Source: Streptomyces sp. NRRL S-646
GTDB taxonomy: Bacteria; Actinomycetota; Actinomycetes; Streptomycetales; Streptomycetaceae
Direction of reading: 5' to 3'
Assembly: GCF_000720765.1 (NCBI RefSeq)
Contig: NZ_JODC01000010.1
Coordinates: 62,001 to 126,000, forward strand
Length of the DNA: 64,000 nucleotides
Made by a program: the position numbers and the translations under genes. How positions within the stretch are numbered: the first letter of the stretch is position 1; every line of letters begins with the position of its first letter. Positions 36,794-46,200 of this stretch are shown here, in pieces. The notes beneath the pieces were generated by a model that saw only the letters and a list, made by a program, of their open reading frames with translations, did no database searches and was not told the origin of the DNA.

Positions 36794-37480
36794 TCAGCTC
36801 GGCCCCGGCTCCTCGTTGCGGGACGCGGCGGCGGCAGAGCGGGAGCCGACCAGGAGCAGGCACAGGACAGCCACGCCCGCTACGACGCCGGTGAGGAGAA
36901 GGAGGGGGCTGAGGGAACGGGTGGCGGAGGCGGCGTTGTCCACGGGGGGCTGTGCTGCCGCGGGGGCGGCGGAGGCGGAGGCCGTGGGGGAGGGGGCGGG
37001 CGTCTTGGAGGCTCCGGGTGCGGCGGCCTCGGCGCTGTGGCCCATGTGCATGGACGACGGCATCGTGGTGGCCGGCCGGGTGGTGGGTGCGGCGGCCGTC
37101 GGGTGCTGGTGCCGATGGACGGTGGGCGCGGGTGCGGCGGCCGCCTTCACTACGAGCTGGGCCGTCATGTCCGGATGCACGGTGCAGACATAGCCGTAGG
37201 TCCCCGGCGTCGTGAACGTGTGGCTCCAGCTGCCGCCCTTGCTGAGCATCGGGGAGTGGACCGAGGCGGGACCGGAGGTGGTCTCGACGTCATGGGGCGC
37301 CTGGTCCTGGTTGGTCCAGGTGACGGTGTCCCCGGCGGTGATGGTCAGGGTGCGGGGCGAGAACGCGTAGCCCGACATGAGGACTTGGTGGCCGGTGGCC
37401 GCCTGCACCGCGGGGGCGGGCAGGACGAGGGCGGCGCCCGCCAGGAAGAGGGCGCCGAGGAGGGCGGTCAGACGGGGCAT
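36794..37480 (-). CDS. Membrane-anchored cupredoxin (plastocyanin-like)
   Basis: The product is 228 aa: a signal peptide (1-27, cleaved near VQA-AT), a cupredoxin domain (30-112) with type 1 copper ligands H63 (APHDVE), C99, H102 and M105 (YVCTVHPDM), a His/Pro/Ala/Thr linker containing SMHMGHS, and a C-terminal transmembrane helix (about 191-212) with a short basic tail. It probably binds copper outside the membrane. Its start overlaps the YceI-like gene by 13 bp, so both belong to one minus-strand operon. Confidence 0.9.
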   Translation of the reverse strand: MPRLTALLGALFLAGAALVLPAPAVQAATGHQVLMSGYAFSPRTLTITAGDTVTWTNQDQAPHDVETTSGPASVHSPMLSKGGSWSHTFTTPGTYGYVCTVHPDMTAQLVVKAAAAPAPTVHRHQHPTAAAPTTRPATTMPSSMHMGHSAEAAAPGASKTPAPSPTASASAAPAAAQPPVDNAASATRSLSPLLLLTGVVAGVAVLCLLLVGSRSAAAASRNEEPGPS

Positions 37481-37908
37481 GTGAACTCCGCGGCTACGAG
37501 CAGCCGGATGCGGTCTGCGGGGCGGATGCGGGGCAGGGTGAGGCCGGTCGTACGGCGCAGGGGGCGGTACGGCAGCCGTAGTGTGCCGAGGACCAGGAGG
37601 CGGTCGGCGGTGCGCTCGACGACGCGGAAGCCGAAGATGGCCGGGGCCGGATCACCGGCCAGGGCGAGTTCGCCGGGGACGTGCAGCCGGGTGGCCTCGT
37701 CCGTGGGCGTGAGGCTGGTGCTGACGAAGGTGAGCAGCCTGCCGCCCAGCGGCCGGCCGGCCAGCTCCAAGGTCAGCACACAGTCGTCGGAGTCGGGCGC
37801 CACGGTGAGGGTCGCGTCCAGGGCGGTGAGCCGGCGGCGCAGGGTGGTCAACGGGCCGAACCGCGCGGTCAGTTCGACGATGCAGCGGTCCGGGGCGGCA
37901 CCGTACGT
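37468..37908 (-). CDS. YceI-like protein with no conventional start
   Basis: YceI-type homology runs from about TYGAAPDRCIVELTARFG (37908) through LTLELAGRPL and GFRVVERTADRLLVLGTL to the stop at 37468. No ATG or GTG lies in frame at the N-terminal edge; a TTG at 37851 would give 127 aa but drop the first strand, and upstream the frame stays open into the next gene. It may start at a rare codon, be read through, or be a 5'-truncated gene. Periplasmic lipid or quinone binding is the family theme. Confidence 0.55.
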   Translation of the reverse strand, partial: TYGAAPDRCIVELTARFGPLTTLRRRLTALDATLTVAPDSDDCVLTLELAGRPLGGRLLTFVSTSLTPTDEATRLHVPGELALAGDPAPAIFGFRVVERTADRLLVLGTLRLPYRPLRRTTGLTLPRIRPADRIRLLVAAEFTCPV

Positions 37909-38041
37909 GCCGGGGTCGGGCTCGCCCCCTGGAGGGGCGAGGGGAGTGAGGGGGGGGGAGAAGGGAGCCGGCGGCGGGCCGGCCGACTGCGCCTCGCCCG
38001 CCCCGCCGCGTCCTGCTGAGGAGAAGCCAGCAGGAAGTGGT

Positions 38042-39052
38042 TCAGCAGGAGTTGGTGATGTAGTTCTCGGTCGGGGCGAGCAGGTGCTCGGCCCAGACGG
38101 TGTGCATCTTGACGTAGGCGTCGGGGTTGAGGAGGTCGGAGACCTGCTGGCCGAGCGACTCCTCCAGGTGCGCCTTGTTGATGTGCTGCAGGAGCACGCT
38201 GAGGGTGTCGTCGGAGACGCTGCCGGCGCCGTTCACCGCGGGGGTGATGATCGACTCCAGCCAGACGGTGTGCATCTTGATGTAGTCGTCGAGCTTGAGC
38301 GCGTCCTGGACCTGCTGGCCCGGGGACTGCTCCAGGTGTGCCTTGTTGATGTGCTGCAGGATCGGCAGCAGGACCTGCTGGACGCTGACGCACTGCTCGT
38401 CGCCGCCGTCGCCCCCGCCGGAGCTGCTGCCCCCACCGGTCGATCCGCCCGTGGAGCCGCCGGTCGAGCCACCCGTGCTGCCGCCGGTGGAACCGCCCGT
38501 CGAGCCGCCGGTGGACCCTCCGGTCGAGCCGCCGGTGCTGCCCCCGGTGGAGCCGCCCGAGCCGCCGCCGCTGTCCGCGACCACGGTGACCGACGCCGTC
38601 ATGTCCGGGTGGACCGCACAGTAGTAGTCGTACGTACCGGCCTTGGTGAAGGTGTACGACCAGCTGTCGCCCTTCTGCAGGGTCCCGGAGTCGAACTTGG
38701 CCGGGCCGCTGGTGGTGGTGACCGTGTGCGGAGCGGAGTCCTCGTTGACCCACTTCACCGTGTCGCCGACCTTCACCGTCAGCTTCGGCTGGGCGAACTT
38801 GTAGCTCTTGATCTCGATGGTGTGGTCGGCCGCCGCGGCCTTGCCTGACGAGTGGTCCATGTCCGACATCGACTGGGCCTCGGCCGCCGGCGTGGCGGTC
38901 TGCGGGGCCGCGGCCCCGGCGGACGCCTGGAGCAGGCCGAGGCCGGCGACGGCGGCGAGGCCGGCGCCGAGGCCGGTGGCCAGCAGCACCCGGTTGCCCG
39001 CACGGGAGCGCCGGTGGTGCGACGCGGGTGCGGTGGTTTCCTCTGTGTGCAT
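38042..39052 (-). CDS. Secreted cupredoxin with STGG linker and duplicated C-terminal domain
   Basis: The product is 336 aa. An N-terminal signal segment (about 20-48) precedes SDMDHSS and a cupredoxin domain (75-160) with copper ligands H109 (APHTV), C145, H148 and M151 (YYCAVHPDM). Ten STGG repeats (about 165-208) form a flexible linker. The C-terminus has two repeats of LLQHINKAHLEQSPGQQV / LLQHINKAHLEESLGQQV followed by IKMHTVW / VKMHTVW, with single Cys residues at either end (EQC and NSC). ATG 39052 has GGGAG upstream. A cell-wall-located copper or adhesion protein is inferred. Confidence 0.85.
   Translation of the reverse strand: MHTEETTAPASHHRRSRAGNRVLLATGLGAGLAAVAGLGLLQASAGAAAPQTATPAAEAQSMSDMDHSSGKAAAADHTIEIKSYKFAQPKLTVKVGDTVKWVNEDSAPHTVTTTSGPAKFDSGTLQKGDSWSYTFTKAGTYDYYCAVHPDMTASVTVVADSGGGSGGSTGGSTGGSTGGSTGGSTGGSTGGSTGGSTGGSTGGSTGGGSSSGGGDGGDEQCVSVQQVLLPILQHINKAHLEQSPGQQVQDALKLDDYIKMHTVWLESIITPAVNGAGSVSDDTLSVLLQHINKAHLEESLGQQVSDLLNPDAYVKMHTVWAEHLLAPTENYITNSC
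38094..38360. repeat. Intragenic 99-bp duplication encoding the paired C-terminal motif
   Basis: Copies at 38094-38192 and 38262-38360 have the same length and start CAGACGGTGTGCATCTTGA. They encode the duplicated HINKAHLE...KMHTVW unit of the cupredoxin. Confidence 0.85.
38434..38560. repeat. 12-bp tandem repeats encoding STGG
   Basis: About ten degenerate 12-bp units encode the Ser-Thr-Gly-Gly linker. Codon choice differs between units, so selection is on the protein rather than on recent slippage. Confidence 0.8.
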
Positions 39053-39108
39053 GGTGGTGCTTCTCCCTTGTGAGATTCCCTGTGAGGGGAGGGTGGGGCA
39101 CGCGCCGG

Positions 39109-40443
39109 TCAGCGGCCGGGGGCGGACGTGACCAGCAGACTCGTAGCGGCGAGAACGACGAGGACGAGCCCCGTCTCGGCCGCGACCGAGTGGACGAAGG
39201 GCCGTACGGTGGCGCGGTCGCCGCGCAGCAGTACGGCGATGTCGAGCCGCGTCTTCACCCAGCCGCGGCTGCGCTGGGCGATCAGCAACACCGCGGCCAG
39301 TACGGCGAGTTTGAGCAGCAGGAGCTGCCCGTAGCCGGTGTGGAAGAGGGCGTCGAGGGACCCGACCACCTGCCAGGTCAGCACCGCCCCCGCCGCCACG
39401 ATCGCCGCGACCGACGCCCCGGCAAGCCGGGAGTAGCCGGACACGACGGCCGACAGTTCGTCGGGACGGCGCCGGGGCAGCACCCCGAGCAGCAGCACCG
39501 TCAGACCGCCGAGCCACAGCGAGACGCCGAGCAGATGGACCAGGTCGGCCACCGCGCCCCAACCGGGGTGCGTGCCCTCGGAGTTGTGGCCGGTCATGCT
39601 CGTCGTACGCAGCAGTCCGAGGCCGACGGCGAGCGCGCCGACGCGCCAGCCGGGCGACCGTGCGGCCCGGTCCCCGCCCTGCAGCAGGGCGGCCAGCGCG
39701 ATGGCGGCGAGCACCCACATCAGCACCCGGCAGGCGGCCACGATGCCGACCTCGGTGTTCAACAGGTCGGTATAAGTGCCGGGTCGGAACACGTCGTCGA
39801 GCGTGCCCATCGTTCCGTATGCGCCCTGGAGTCCGGGCGCGAGCAGACTCGCCGCGAGACCGGTGGTCCAGGAGAGCGTGAGGACACGGCGGGTACGGCG
39901 GTCCCACGCGCCCTGCGGCCAGAGCAGCGCGAGGAACGCCAGACCGCCGACGAACAGGGCGAGCGAGAGATATCCGGCCCAGCGCACGGCGACCCAGGCG
40001 GAGTGCACCGTCTCGGACGGTTCCGGGATCGCCGCTGCTCCGGCCGAGTGGCCCGCATTCGCGGTGAGGCGGAAGGAGAGCGTCCCTGACGTGAGATGCC
40101 CGTCCTCCATGTCAAGTACCTGCCAGACCAGGGTCAGATCGCCCCGGTCCTTGCTCTGTTCCCGCTCCGAGATCTTCGGGACGGTGACCTCCACGGCGTT
40201 GTTGCCGTGGTCGCCCCGGGACACGGTCAGCCTCTTGCCCGCCGCCTTGATGCGGACGTCGGCCGGTTCGACCGGCTCGCTGAAGGTGAGCCGCACGGTG
40301 GCGGGGGTGTGGGAGAGCCGGGCGTCGTCCTTCGGGGCGGAGGACTCCAGCTCCGTGTGGGCCGAGGCGGGGGGTGCGGCGAGCAGCAGGGTCGCGAGGG
40401 CGGCCAGGAGGGCGGCGAGCAGGGACGGGGCGCGGCGTCTCAT
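39109..40443 (-). CDS. CopC-CopD fusion copper-uptake/resistance protein
   Basis: The product is 444 aa. A signal peptide ends ASA, leaving H29 as the mature N-terminal residue (HTELESSAP), the Cu2+ ligand of CopC. The CopC domain (29-130) includes MEDGHLTSGTLSF. The CopD part (about 150-440) has roughly eight transmembrane helices and the GHNSEGTHPGW loop, as in YcnJ. It likely handles copper at the membrane. It overlaps the upstream secreted-protein gene by 4 bp (ATGA). Confidence 0.9.
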   Translation of the reverse strand: MRRRAPSLLAALLAALATLLLAAPPASAHTELESSAPKDDARLSHTPATVRLTFSEPVEPADVRIKAAGKRLTVSRGDHGNNAVEVTVPKISEREQSKDRGDLTLVWQVLDMEDGHLTSGTLSFRLTANAGHSAGAAAIPEPSETVHSAWVAVRWAGYLSLALFVGGLAFLALLWPQGAWDRRTRRVLTLSWTTGLAASLLAPGLQGAYGTMGTLDDVFRPGTYTDLLNTEVGIVAACRVLMWVLAAIALAALLQGGDRAARSPGWRVGALAVGLGLLRTTSMTGHNSEGTHPGWGAVADLVHLLGVSLWLGGLTVLLLGVLPRRRPDELSAVVSGYSRLAGASVAAIVAAGAVLTWQVVGSLDALFHTGYGQLLLLKLAVLAAVLLIAQRSRGWVKTRLDIAVLLRGDRATVRPFVHSVAAETGLVLVVLAATSLLVTSAPGR

Positions 40444-41054
40444 GAGAGCACCTCCGGAATGACCGAGGGTGACGCGGCGACACCGACGCACAGCGAGGAG
40501 AGGGTGTCGGTCGACGACGACGGCGACGGGGAGGGCGAAGGGCTCGGGGAAGCCGGCGTCAGGAGCCCGTTCAGCAGGCCGGTGACCTGAGTGGCCACGC
40601 CGTTCAACAGAGGCTGTACGAGCCGGACTTCACCCTCGTCGCAGTGGTCCGAGGGGGTGGGGGTCGGGGTGGGGGAAGGCGAGGGGGTGGTTGTGTGTCC
40701 GCCGCCCGTTCCACCCGTGCCGTGATCGTGGCCGTTTTCCCCGCCTGTGGACGGTGTGCTGCCCGCCGCGGGAATTCCGGCGCCGTTTCCCCCCGGCCAA
40801 TAGCCGCCCGCCGGGCCGGACCCGTAATTCCCGGCGGTGGTGTCGGGAGGGCCGGTCTCGGAGCGGGCCGAGGGCTGGTGCGGCGTGGGAGAGGTCCCGG
40901 ACGCCGGTGGGGATGCGGTGTCGATGGTCGTCGGTGCCTGGGCGCCGATGCCCGAGGCGTATCCGAGTACGACGACGACGGCCGCGACGAGCGTGCCCGC
41001 GACGAGCTCGTCGCGATGGTCTCCTGGCCAGGATGCCCTGGCGAAGAAGGACAT
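40440..41054 (-). CDS. Low-complexity membrane-anchored protein upstream of CopCD
   Basis: The product is 204 aa with one N-terminal transmembrane helix (LVAGTLVAAVVVVLGYASGI), then a Pro/Thr/Ser/Gly-rich external region containing NGHDHGTGGTGGGHTTTPSP and two spaced Cys (HCDEGE and SLCVG). The HDH and GGH patches could bind metal weakly. It is the first gene of the copper operon. The family is not recognised. Confidence 0.7.
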   Translation of the reverse strand: MSFFARASWPGDHRDELVAGTLVAAVVVVLGYASGIGAQAPTTIDTASPPASGTSPTPHQPSARSETGPPDTTAGNYGSGPAGGYWPGGNGAGIPAAGSTPSTGGENGHDHGTGGTGGGHTTTPSPSPTPTPTPSDHCDEGEVRLVQPLLNGVATQVTGLLNGLLTPASPSPSPSPSPSSSTDTLSSLCVGVAASPSVIPEVLS

Positions 41055-41299
41055 GGTCCCTCCTGATGACGCTGTGCGTGAAGGACAGTGACCAGGAGTG
41101 CACCGGTGTGACGATTCCCGTCCGCTACGCGTCAGTTAATCGGTCGTTTCGTTGCCTCATTTCCGACCGGAGGGTGACTGTGAGAACGGACCTCCCCGCC
41201 CCAATGCACGCATTGCATTCCGGTGGCATTCCGTGGAGAAAACGAAGGGACCGTGAATTCGAACGCGCACGGCATTTCCCTGCCGGCCCTTGCCGTTTC

Positions 41300-41953
41300 T
41301 TACCGGTCGGTGCGCAACTCGACGCAGCAGATTCCCGGTTGGGGAGTCAGCACGGCAGTCGTCTCGGGGTGGCCGGACGCGGTGAGACAGCCGCGCAGGA
41401 AGGCCTGGTTCATGCCGCAGATCAGATCCGGTGCCTGGGCGGCCACCGGATGGAAGGGACAGTTGTGCAGCACCGTGCGGCCGGCTCCCTCCTCGGCGGG
41501 CTCGAACCCGAGCGATTCCAGGGTGGCCATGATGTCGCCGGCGCGGGCCTCGGCGCCCACTGCCTCGCCCCTTGCCTCGGCCACGCGCAAAGCCGCCTCC
41601 TGCGCGTTCTCCCCCTGCTTCTGTGCCGTCAGGGCCTCGGTCAGGAGCGAGGCCAGCAGGTCGTGGCGGCGCGGGGGGAGGCTCAGGGAGAGCGTGTGCG
41701 GGGTGGGCTCGTACACCTTCGGCGCGCGGCCGACCCGGCGCGGGCCGTGGCCGCCGTGCCGGGACTGCAGCAGACCCGAAGCGACCAGCTTGTCGAGGTG
41801 GAAGGCCGCGAGCTTGCGGGAGATCCCGACCGCCGCCGAGGCCTCCTCCCGGGTCACCGGCCGCCGGGCCCGCCGTACGAAGTCCAGCAGCCGGCGCCGC
41901 GACTCGTCGCCGAGGACGGCGAGCGCGGCAATGGGGTCGGAGCCGGAGGTCAC
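41300..41953 (-). CDS. Winged-helix regulator with Cys cluster, SufR-like
   Basis: The product is 217 aa from GTG 41953. The N-terminal wHTH (about 8-75) has LLDFVRRARRPVTREEAS and the recognition-helix segment SRKLAAFHLDKLVASGL. The C-terminal half carries Cys in NCPFHPVA, LICGMN, RGCL and GICCVEL, matching the spacing of Fe-S-binding SufR-type regulators. A redox- or metal-dependent repressor of the divergent DUF2231 gene is inferred; the operator is described at 42010-42031. Confidence 0.8.
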   Translation of the reverse strand: MTSGSDPIAALAVLGDESRRRLLDFVRRARRPVTREEASAAVGISRKLAAFHLDKLVASGLLQSRHGGHGPRRVGRAPKVYEPTPHTLSLSLPPRRHDLLASLLTEALTAQKQGENAQEAALRVAEARGEAVGAEARAGDIMATLESLGFEPAEEGAGRTVLHNCPFHPVAAQAPDLICGMNQAFLRGCLTASGHPETTAVLTPQPGICCVELRTDR

Positions 41954-42009
41954 GGGCTCACGGTAACTCCGATTCGGGGTACTCGGCGTTCGCGGTTGAC
42001 CTCCGGGCA

Positions 42010-42031
42010 AATAAGACCAACACTTATTGGT
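42010..42031. promoter_or_regulatory. Overlapping inverted repeats, candidate operator of the SufR-like regulator
   Basis: AATAAG-N7-CTTATT (42010-42028) overlaps ACCAA-N6-TTGGT (42016-42031). This AT-rich site lies in the divergent gap, 26 bp before the DUF2231 start. The CAA-N6-TTG spacing is similar to known SufR sites. Confidence 0.6.
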
Positions 42032-42057
42032 GAAATGCCTCTCAGGCGAGGTGGCCC

Positions 42058-42594
42058 ATGACGGTCGACAGTGAGCTACGTCAGGCGAAGCAGCCGGTCA
42101 GCGGTGCGCTGGCGGGACCGTACGGGCATCCGTTCCATCCGATCCTGGTCACCGTTCCGATCGGGGCCTGGGTGTGCAGTCTGGTCTTCGACATCGCCTC
42201 CAAGATCGTCGACCGGCCGGGCTTCCTGACCCATGGTTCGGCCTGGCTGATCGCGATCGGTGTGCTCGGCGCCCTGGCTGCGGCCAGCGTCGGCTTCCTC
42301 GACCTGTTCGCCATCCCCACCGGGACACCGGCCTTTCGTACGGCGCTGGTGCACATGGCCCTGAATCTCGCCGTGACCGCCGCATACGCGGCCGGTTTCG
42401 CCTGGCGTCAGGGCGACGGCTACGCGGGAGGGCAGAGCGTCGGCAACGGGCAGCTGACACTCTCCGCCGTCGCCCTGGCCACCCTCGGCGTCTCCGGATA
42501 TCTGGGCGGCAAGCTCGCCTACCGCTACGGCGTCCGCGTGGCCGCCGAATCCGTGCAGGCGGAGGGCTACCGCAGTACCCGTACGACGCCCTGA
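42058..42594 (+). CDS. DUF2231 membrane protein
   Basis: The product is 178 aa with four transmembrane helices and the family signature GHPFHPILVTVPIGAWVCSL near the N-terminus, where the conserved His residues may bind haem or metal. DUF2231 proteins are often located beside redox enzymes and cupredoxins. It is divergent from the SufR-like gene and followed by the 4-TM paralogue gene 35 bp later. Confidence 0.88.
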   Translation: MTVDSELRQAKQPVSGALAGPYGHPFHPILVTVPIGAWVCSLVFDIASKIVDRPGFLTHGSAWLIAIGVLGALAAASVGFLDLFAIPTGTPAFRTALVHMALNLAVTAAYAAGFAWRQGDGYAGGQSVGNGQLTLSAVALATLGVSGYLGGKLAYRYGVRVAAESVQAEGYRSTRTTP

Positions 42595-42629
42595 CCAGAA
42601 CCACCGGGCCTGAGCCACCGGAGCCGGAC

Positions 42630-43052
42630 ATGGACATCGCCGCTCTCGTCGCCTGGATCGTCACCGCCCTCGGCGGATTCGTCCTCCTCGTCCGCTGGAT
42701 CTCCGGCGGGGGTCTGCGCCAGCAGCAGACCCGGACCACCGGCTTCCCGGCGCCGCTCGTCTTCGGCCACTTCCTGCTGGCGGCCGCCGGACTGGTGGTG
42801 TGGATCGTCTATCTCGCCGCCGACAAGGACGCCCTGGCCTGGACGTCCTTCGGCGTGCTCGTCGCCGTCGCCCTGCTGGGCTTCACTCTGCTCGCCCGCT
42901 GGATCCCCGTGTACCGCGCGGCCCCCGCCGGGAGCGAGGCGATGACACCCGCCGAACGGCACCTGCCCGTGCCGGTCGTCGCCGGCCACGGCCTGCTCGG
43001 CGCCACCACCCTCGTGCTGGTGCTGCTGGCGTCCATCGGAGTCGGCAGCTGA
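42630..43052 (+). CDS. Four-TM membrane protein, paralogue of the one at 36321
   Basis: The product is 140 aa with four helices. It shares GGGLRQQQTRT, FGHFLLAAAGLVVWIVYLA and PAERHLPVPVVAGHG with the protein at 36321-36776, roughly one third to two fifths identical by eye. GGAG lies before the ATG. It is probably co-transcribed with DUF2231. The conserved His in the second and fourth helices could bind haem or a metal. Confidence 0.8.
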   Translation: MDIAALVAWIVTALGGFVLLVRWISGGGLRQQQTRTTGFPAPLVFGHFLLAAAGLVVWIVYLAADKDALAWTSFGVLVAVALLGFTLLARWIPVYRAAPAGSEAMTPAERHLPVPVVAGHGLLGATTLVLVLLASIGVGS

Positions 43053-43218
43053 CCTCTCACGCCCCGATCCGCCTCCCGGAAGACCTCTCACACCGCCCGT
43101 CCGACCCCTGTGCGCCCGGCGTAACCCCTGATGACCGGCCCTGGAGACACCCGTGTAATGGGCATTTCGTACCGTCACGGAAGCTCCACCCGTACGGGAC
43201 GATCATGAGAGGCAGGGG

Positions 43219-46200
43219 GTGCCCGTGGCCGCGCCGGACTCGCGGAACGCCGACACGAGGAAGGTGCGGACGGTCTGCTCGTACTGCGGGGTGGGCTGCG
43301 GCATCGTGCTGGACGTCGGGTTCGGACCGGACGGACGCCGTACGGTCCTGAAGGCGTCCGGCGACAAGGAGCACCCCGCGAACTTCGGCCGCCTGTGCAC
43401 CAAGGGCGCGACCACCGCCGACCTGCTCGCCGCTCCCGGCCGGCTGACCACGGCCCTCGTCCGGCACGAGCGGGGCGAGGAGCCGGTGCCGGACGCCGTC
43501 CGAGCGGCCGTCAGCGAGACGGCCCGGCGCCTGCGCGCCATCGTCGACGAGCACGGGCCGGACGCGATCGCCTTCTACGTCTCCGGGCAGATGAGCCTGG
43601 AGGCGCAGTACCTGGCGAACAAACTGGCCAAGGGGTTCGTCAGGACGAACCAGATCGAGTCGAACTCCCGGCTGTGCATGGCCAGCGCGGGCACGGGTTA
43701 CAAGCTGTCGCTCGGCGCCGACGGACCGCCCGGCTCGTACCAGGACCTCGACCGGGCCGACCTCTTCCTCGTCATCGGCTCCAACATGGCCGACTGCCAT
43801 CCGATCCTCTTCCTGCGCATGATGGAACGGGTGAAATCGGCCGGCGCCAAGCTCGTCGTCGTCGACCCGCGCCGCACCGCCACCGCCGAGAAGGCCGACC
43901 TGTTCCTGCAGATCAAGCCGGGAACCGACCTCGCCCTGCTGAACGGGCTGCTGCACCTCCTGTACGAGAACGGCCACACGGACCCCGAGTTCATCGCCCG
44001 GTACACCGACGGCTGGGAGGAGATGCCCGCCTTCCTCGCCGACTACCCGCCGGCCGCCGTCGCCGAGATCACCGGCATCCACGAGGACGACATCCGGGAG
44101 GCCGCCCGGCTGATCGGCGAGGCGGGGGAGTGGACCAGCTGCTGGACCATGGGCCTCAACCAGTCCACGCACGGCACCTGGAACACCAACGCCCTGGTCA
44201 ACCTGCATCTGGCGACGGGCGCGATCTGCCGTCCGGGCAGCGGCCCGTTCTCCCTCACCGGCCAGCCGAACGCCATGGGCGGCCGCGAAATGGGCTACAT
44301 GGGCCCCGGCCTCCCCGGCCAGCGGTCCGTGCTCGTCGACGAGGAGCGGGCGTTCGTAGAGGAGCTCTGGGGACTGGAACCCGGCAGCATCCGCGCCGAC
44401 GGGGTCGGCAAGGGCACCGTCGAGATGTTCCAGAAGATGGCCGACGGCGAGATCAAGGCCTGCTGGATCATCTGCACCAACCCGGTCGCCTCCGTCGGCA
44501 ACCGCAAGACGGTCATCGAGGGCCTGGAGGCCGCCGAGTTCGTCGTCACCCAGGACGTCTTCGCCGACACCGAGACCAACGCCTACGCCGACATCGTCCT
44601 GCCCGCCGCCCTGTGGACCGAGACCGAGGGCGTCCTCATCAACAGCGAGCGCAACCTCACCCTCGCCCGGCCCGCCGCGGACCCGCCCGGCGAGGCCACG
44701 GCGGACTGGCGGATCATCGCGTCCGTGGCACGGGAGATGGGGTACGAGCAGGGGTTCTCGTACGGCGGCGCCGAGGAGATCTTCGAGGAGATCAAGCAGG
44801 CCTGGAACCCGAAGACCGGCTGGGACCTGCGCGGGGTGACGTACGAGCGGCTGCGGGAGACGCCCGTGCAGTGGCCCGCCGCGAGCGGCGCCGGACCCGA
44901 CCGCAACCCCGTCCGCTACGTCGGCGAGGACGGCTCCCTCACCTTCCCCACCGCGAGCGGCCGTGCCGCCTTCTTCGCCCGCCCGCACCTTCCGGCCGCC
45001 GAGATGCCCGACGACGACTACCCGTTCGTACTGAACACCGGGCGGCTGCAGCACCAGTGGCACACGCTGACCAAGACGGCGAAGGTGCCCAAGCTGAACA
45101 AGCTCAACCCCGGACCGTTCGTGGAGCTCCACCCGCAGGACGCGGCTCAACTGGACGTCACCGACGGCGACTCGGTGGAGGTCGCCTCACGGCGCGGACG
45201 GGCCGTGCTGCCCGCGGTCGTCACCGACCGGGTACGGCCCGGGAGCTGCTTCGCGCCGTTCCACTGGAACGATCTGTTCGGGGAGTATCTGAGCGTCAAC
45301 GCCGTGACGAGCGACGCCGTCGACCCGCTGTCCTTCCAGCCGGAGCTGAAGGTCTGCGCGGTGTCGCTGACCAAGGTGTCGACCCCTGTGACGGTGCGAA
45401 CGCCGGGCGTGGAAGCGGCAGTCGAGGTCGCATCGGTTGCGGCTCCCGCTTCCGATCCCTTCGGGCTCGCGCCCGCTCCGCCGCCCGTGCTCACCGCGCA
45501 GGAACGGCAGTACCTCGTCGGGTTCCTCGCCGGCATCCCGTCCGGCGCCCCGGGCGTTCCGGTGCTGCCGCCCTCCGCGCCCTTCAGCCCCGAGCACGCC
45601 CTGTGGGTCAACGGGGTGCTGGCCGGCATGTACTCGAGGGCCGCCGACACGGCCGTACCGACCACGTCATCACCCGGCCGTGAGGTCGTGATCCTCTGGG
45701 CCTCGCAGACAGGCAACGCCGAGGAGTTCGCCGCCGCCGTCGCCGAGCGGGTCAAGTCCGACGGGCACGCCGCCTCGCTGCTGGGCATGGACGAGGCCGA
45801 CCCCGCCGCGCTGCCGTCCGGCGCCGACCTGCTCCTGGTCACCAGCACCTTCGGCGACGGCGACGCGCCCGACAACGGCAGCGGGTTCTGGGAGACCCTC
45901 GCGGCGTCCGACACCCTGCGCATGGACGGGCGGCGCTATGCGGTGCTCGCCTTCGGCGACTCCTCCTACGACGACTTCTGCGGCCACGGCCGCCGCCTCG
46001 ACCAGCGCCTCGACGAGCTCGGCGGACTGCGCCTCGCCCCGCGCACGGACTGCGAACCCGACTACGAGGACGCGGCCCACGCCTGGCTCGACCAGGTACT
46101 CACGGCCCTGTCCGGTACGCCGGAACGGCCTGCACCGGCTCCGCCGCCCCCCTCTGCTCCCCGTACGAAGAAACCCGCCCCCGTCACCGCCCGCCTCACC

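Noticed and set aside
38434..38560. Tandem repeats considered as a CRISPR-like array
   Set aside because: They are 12-bp units in frame, encoding an STGG linker within a cupredoxin gene.
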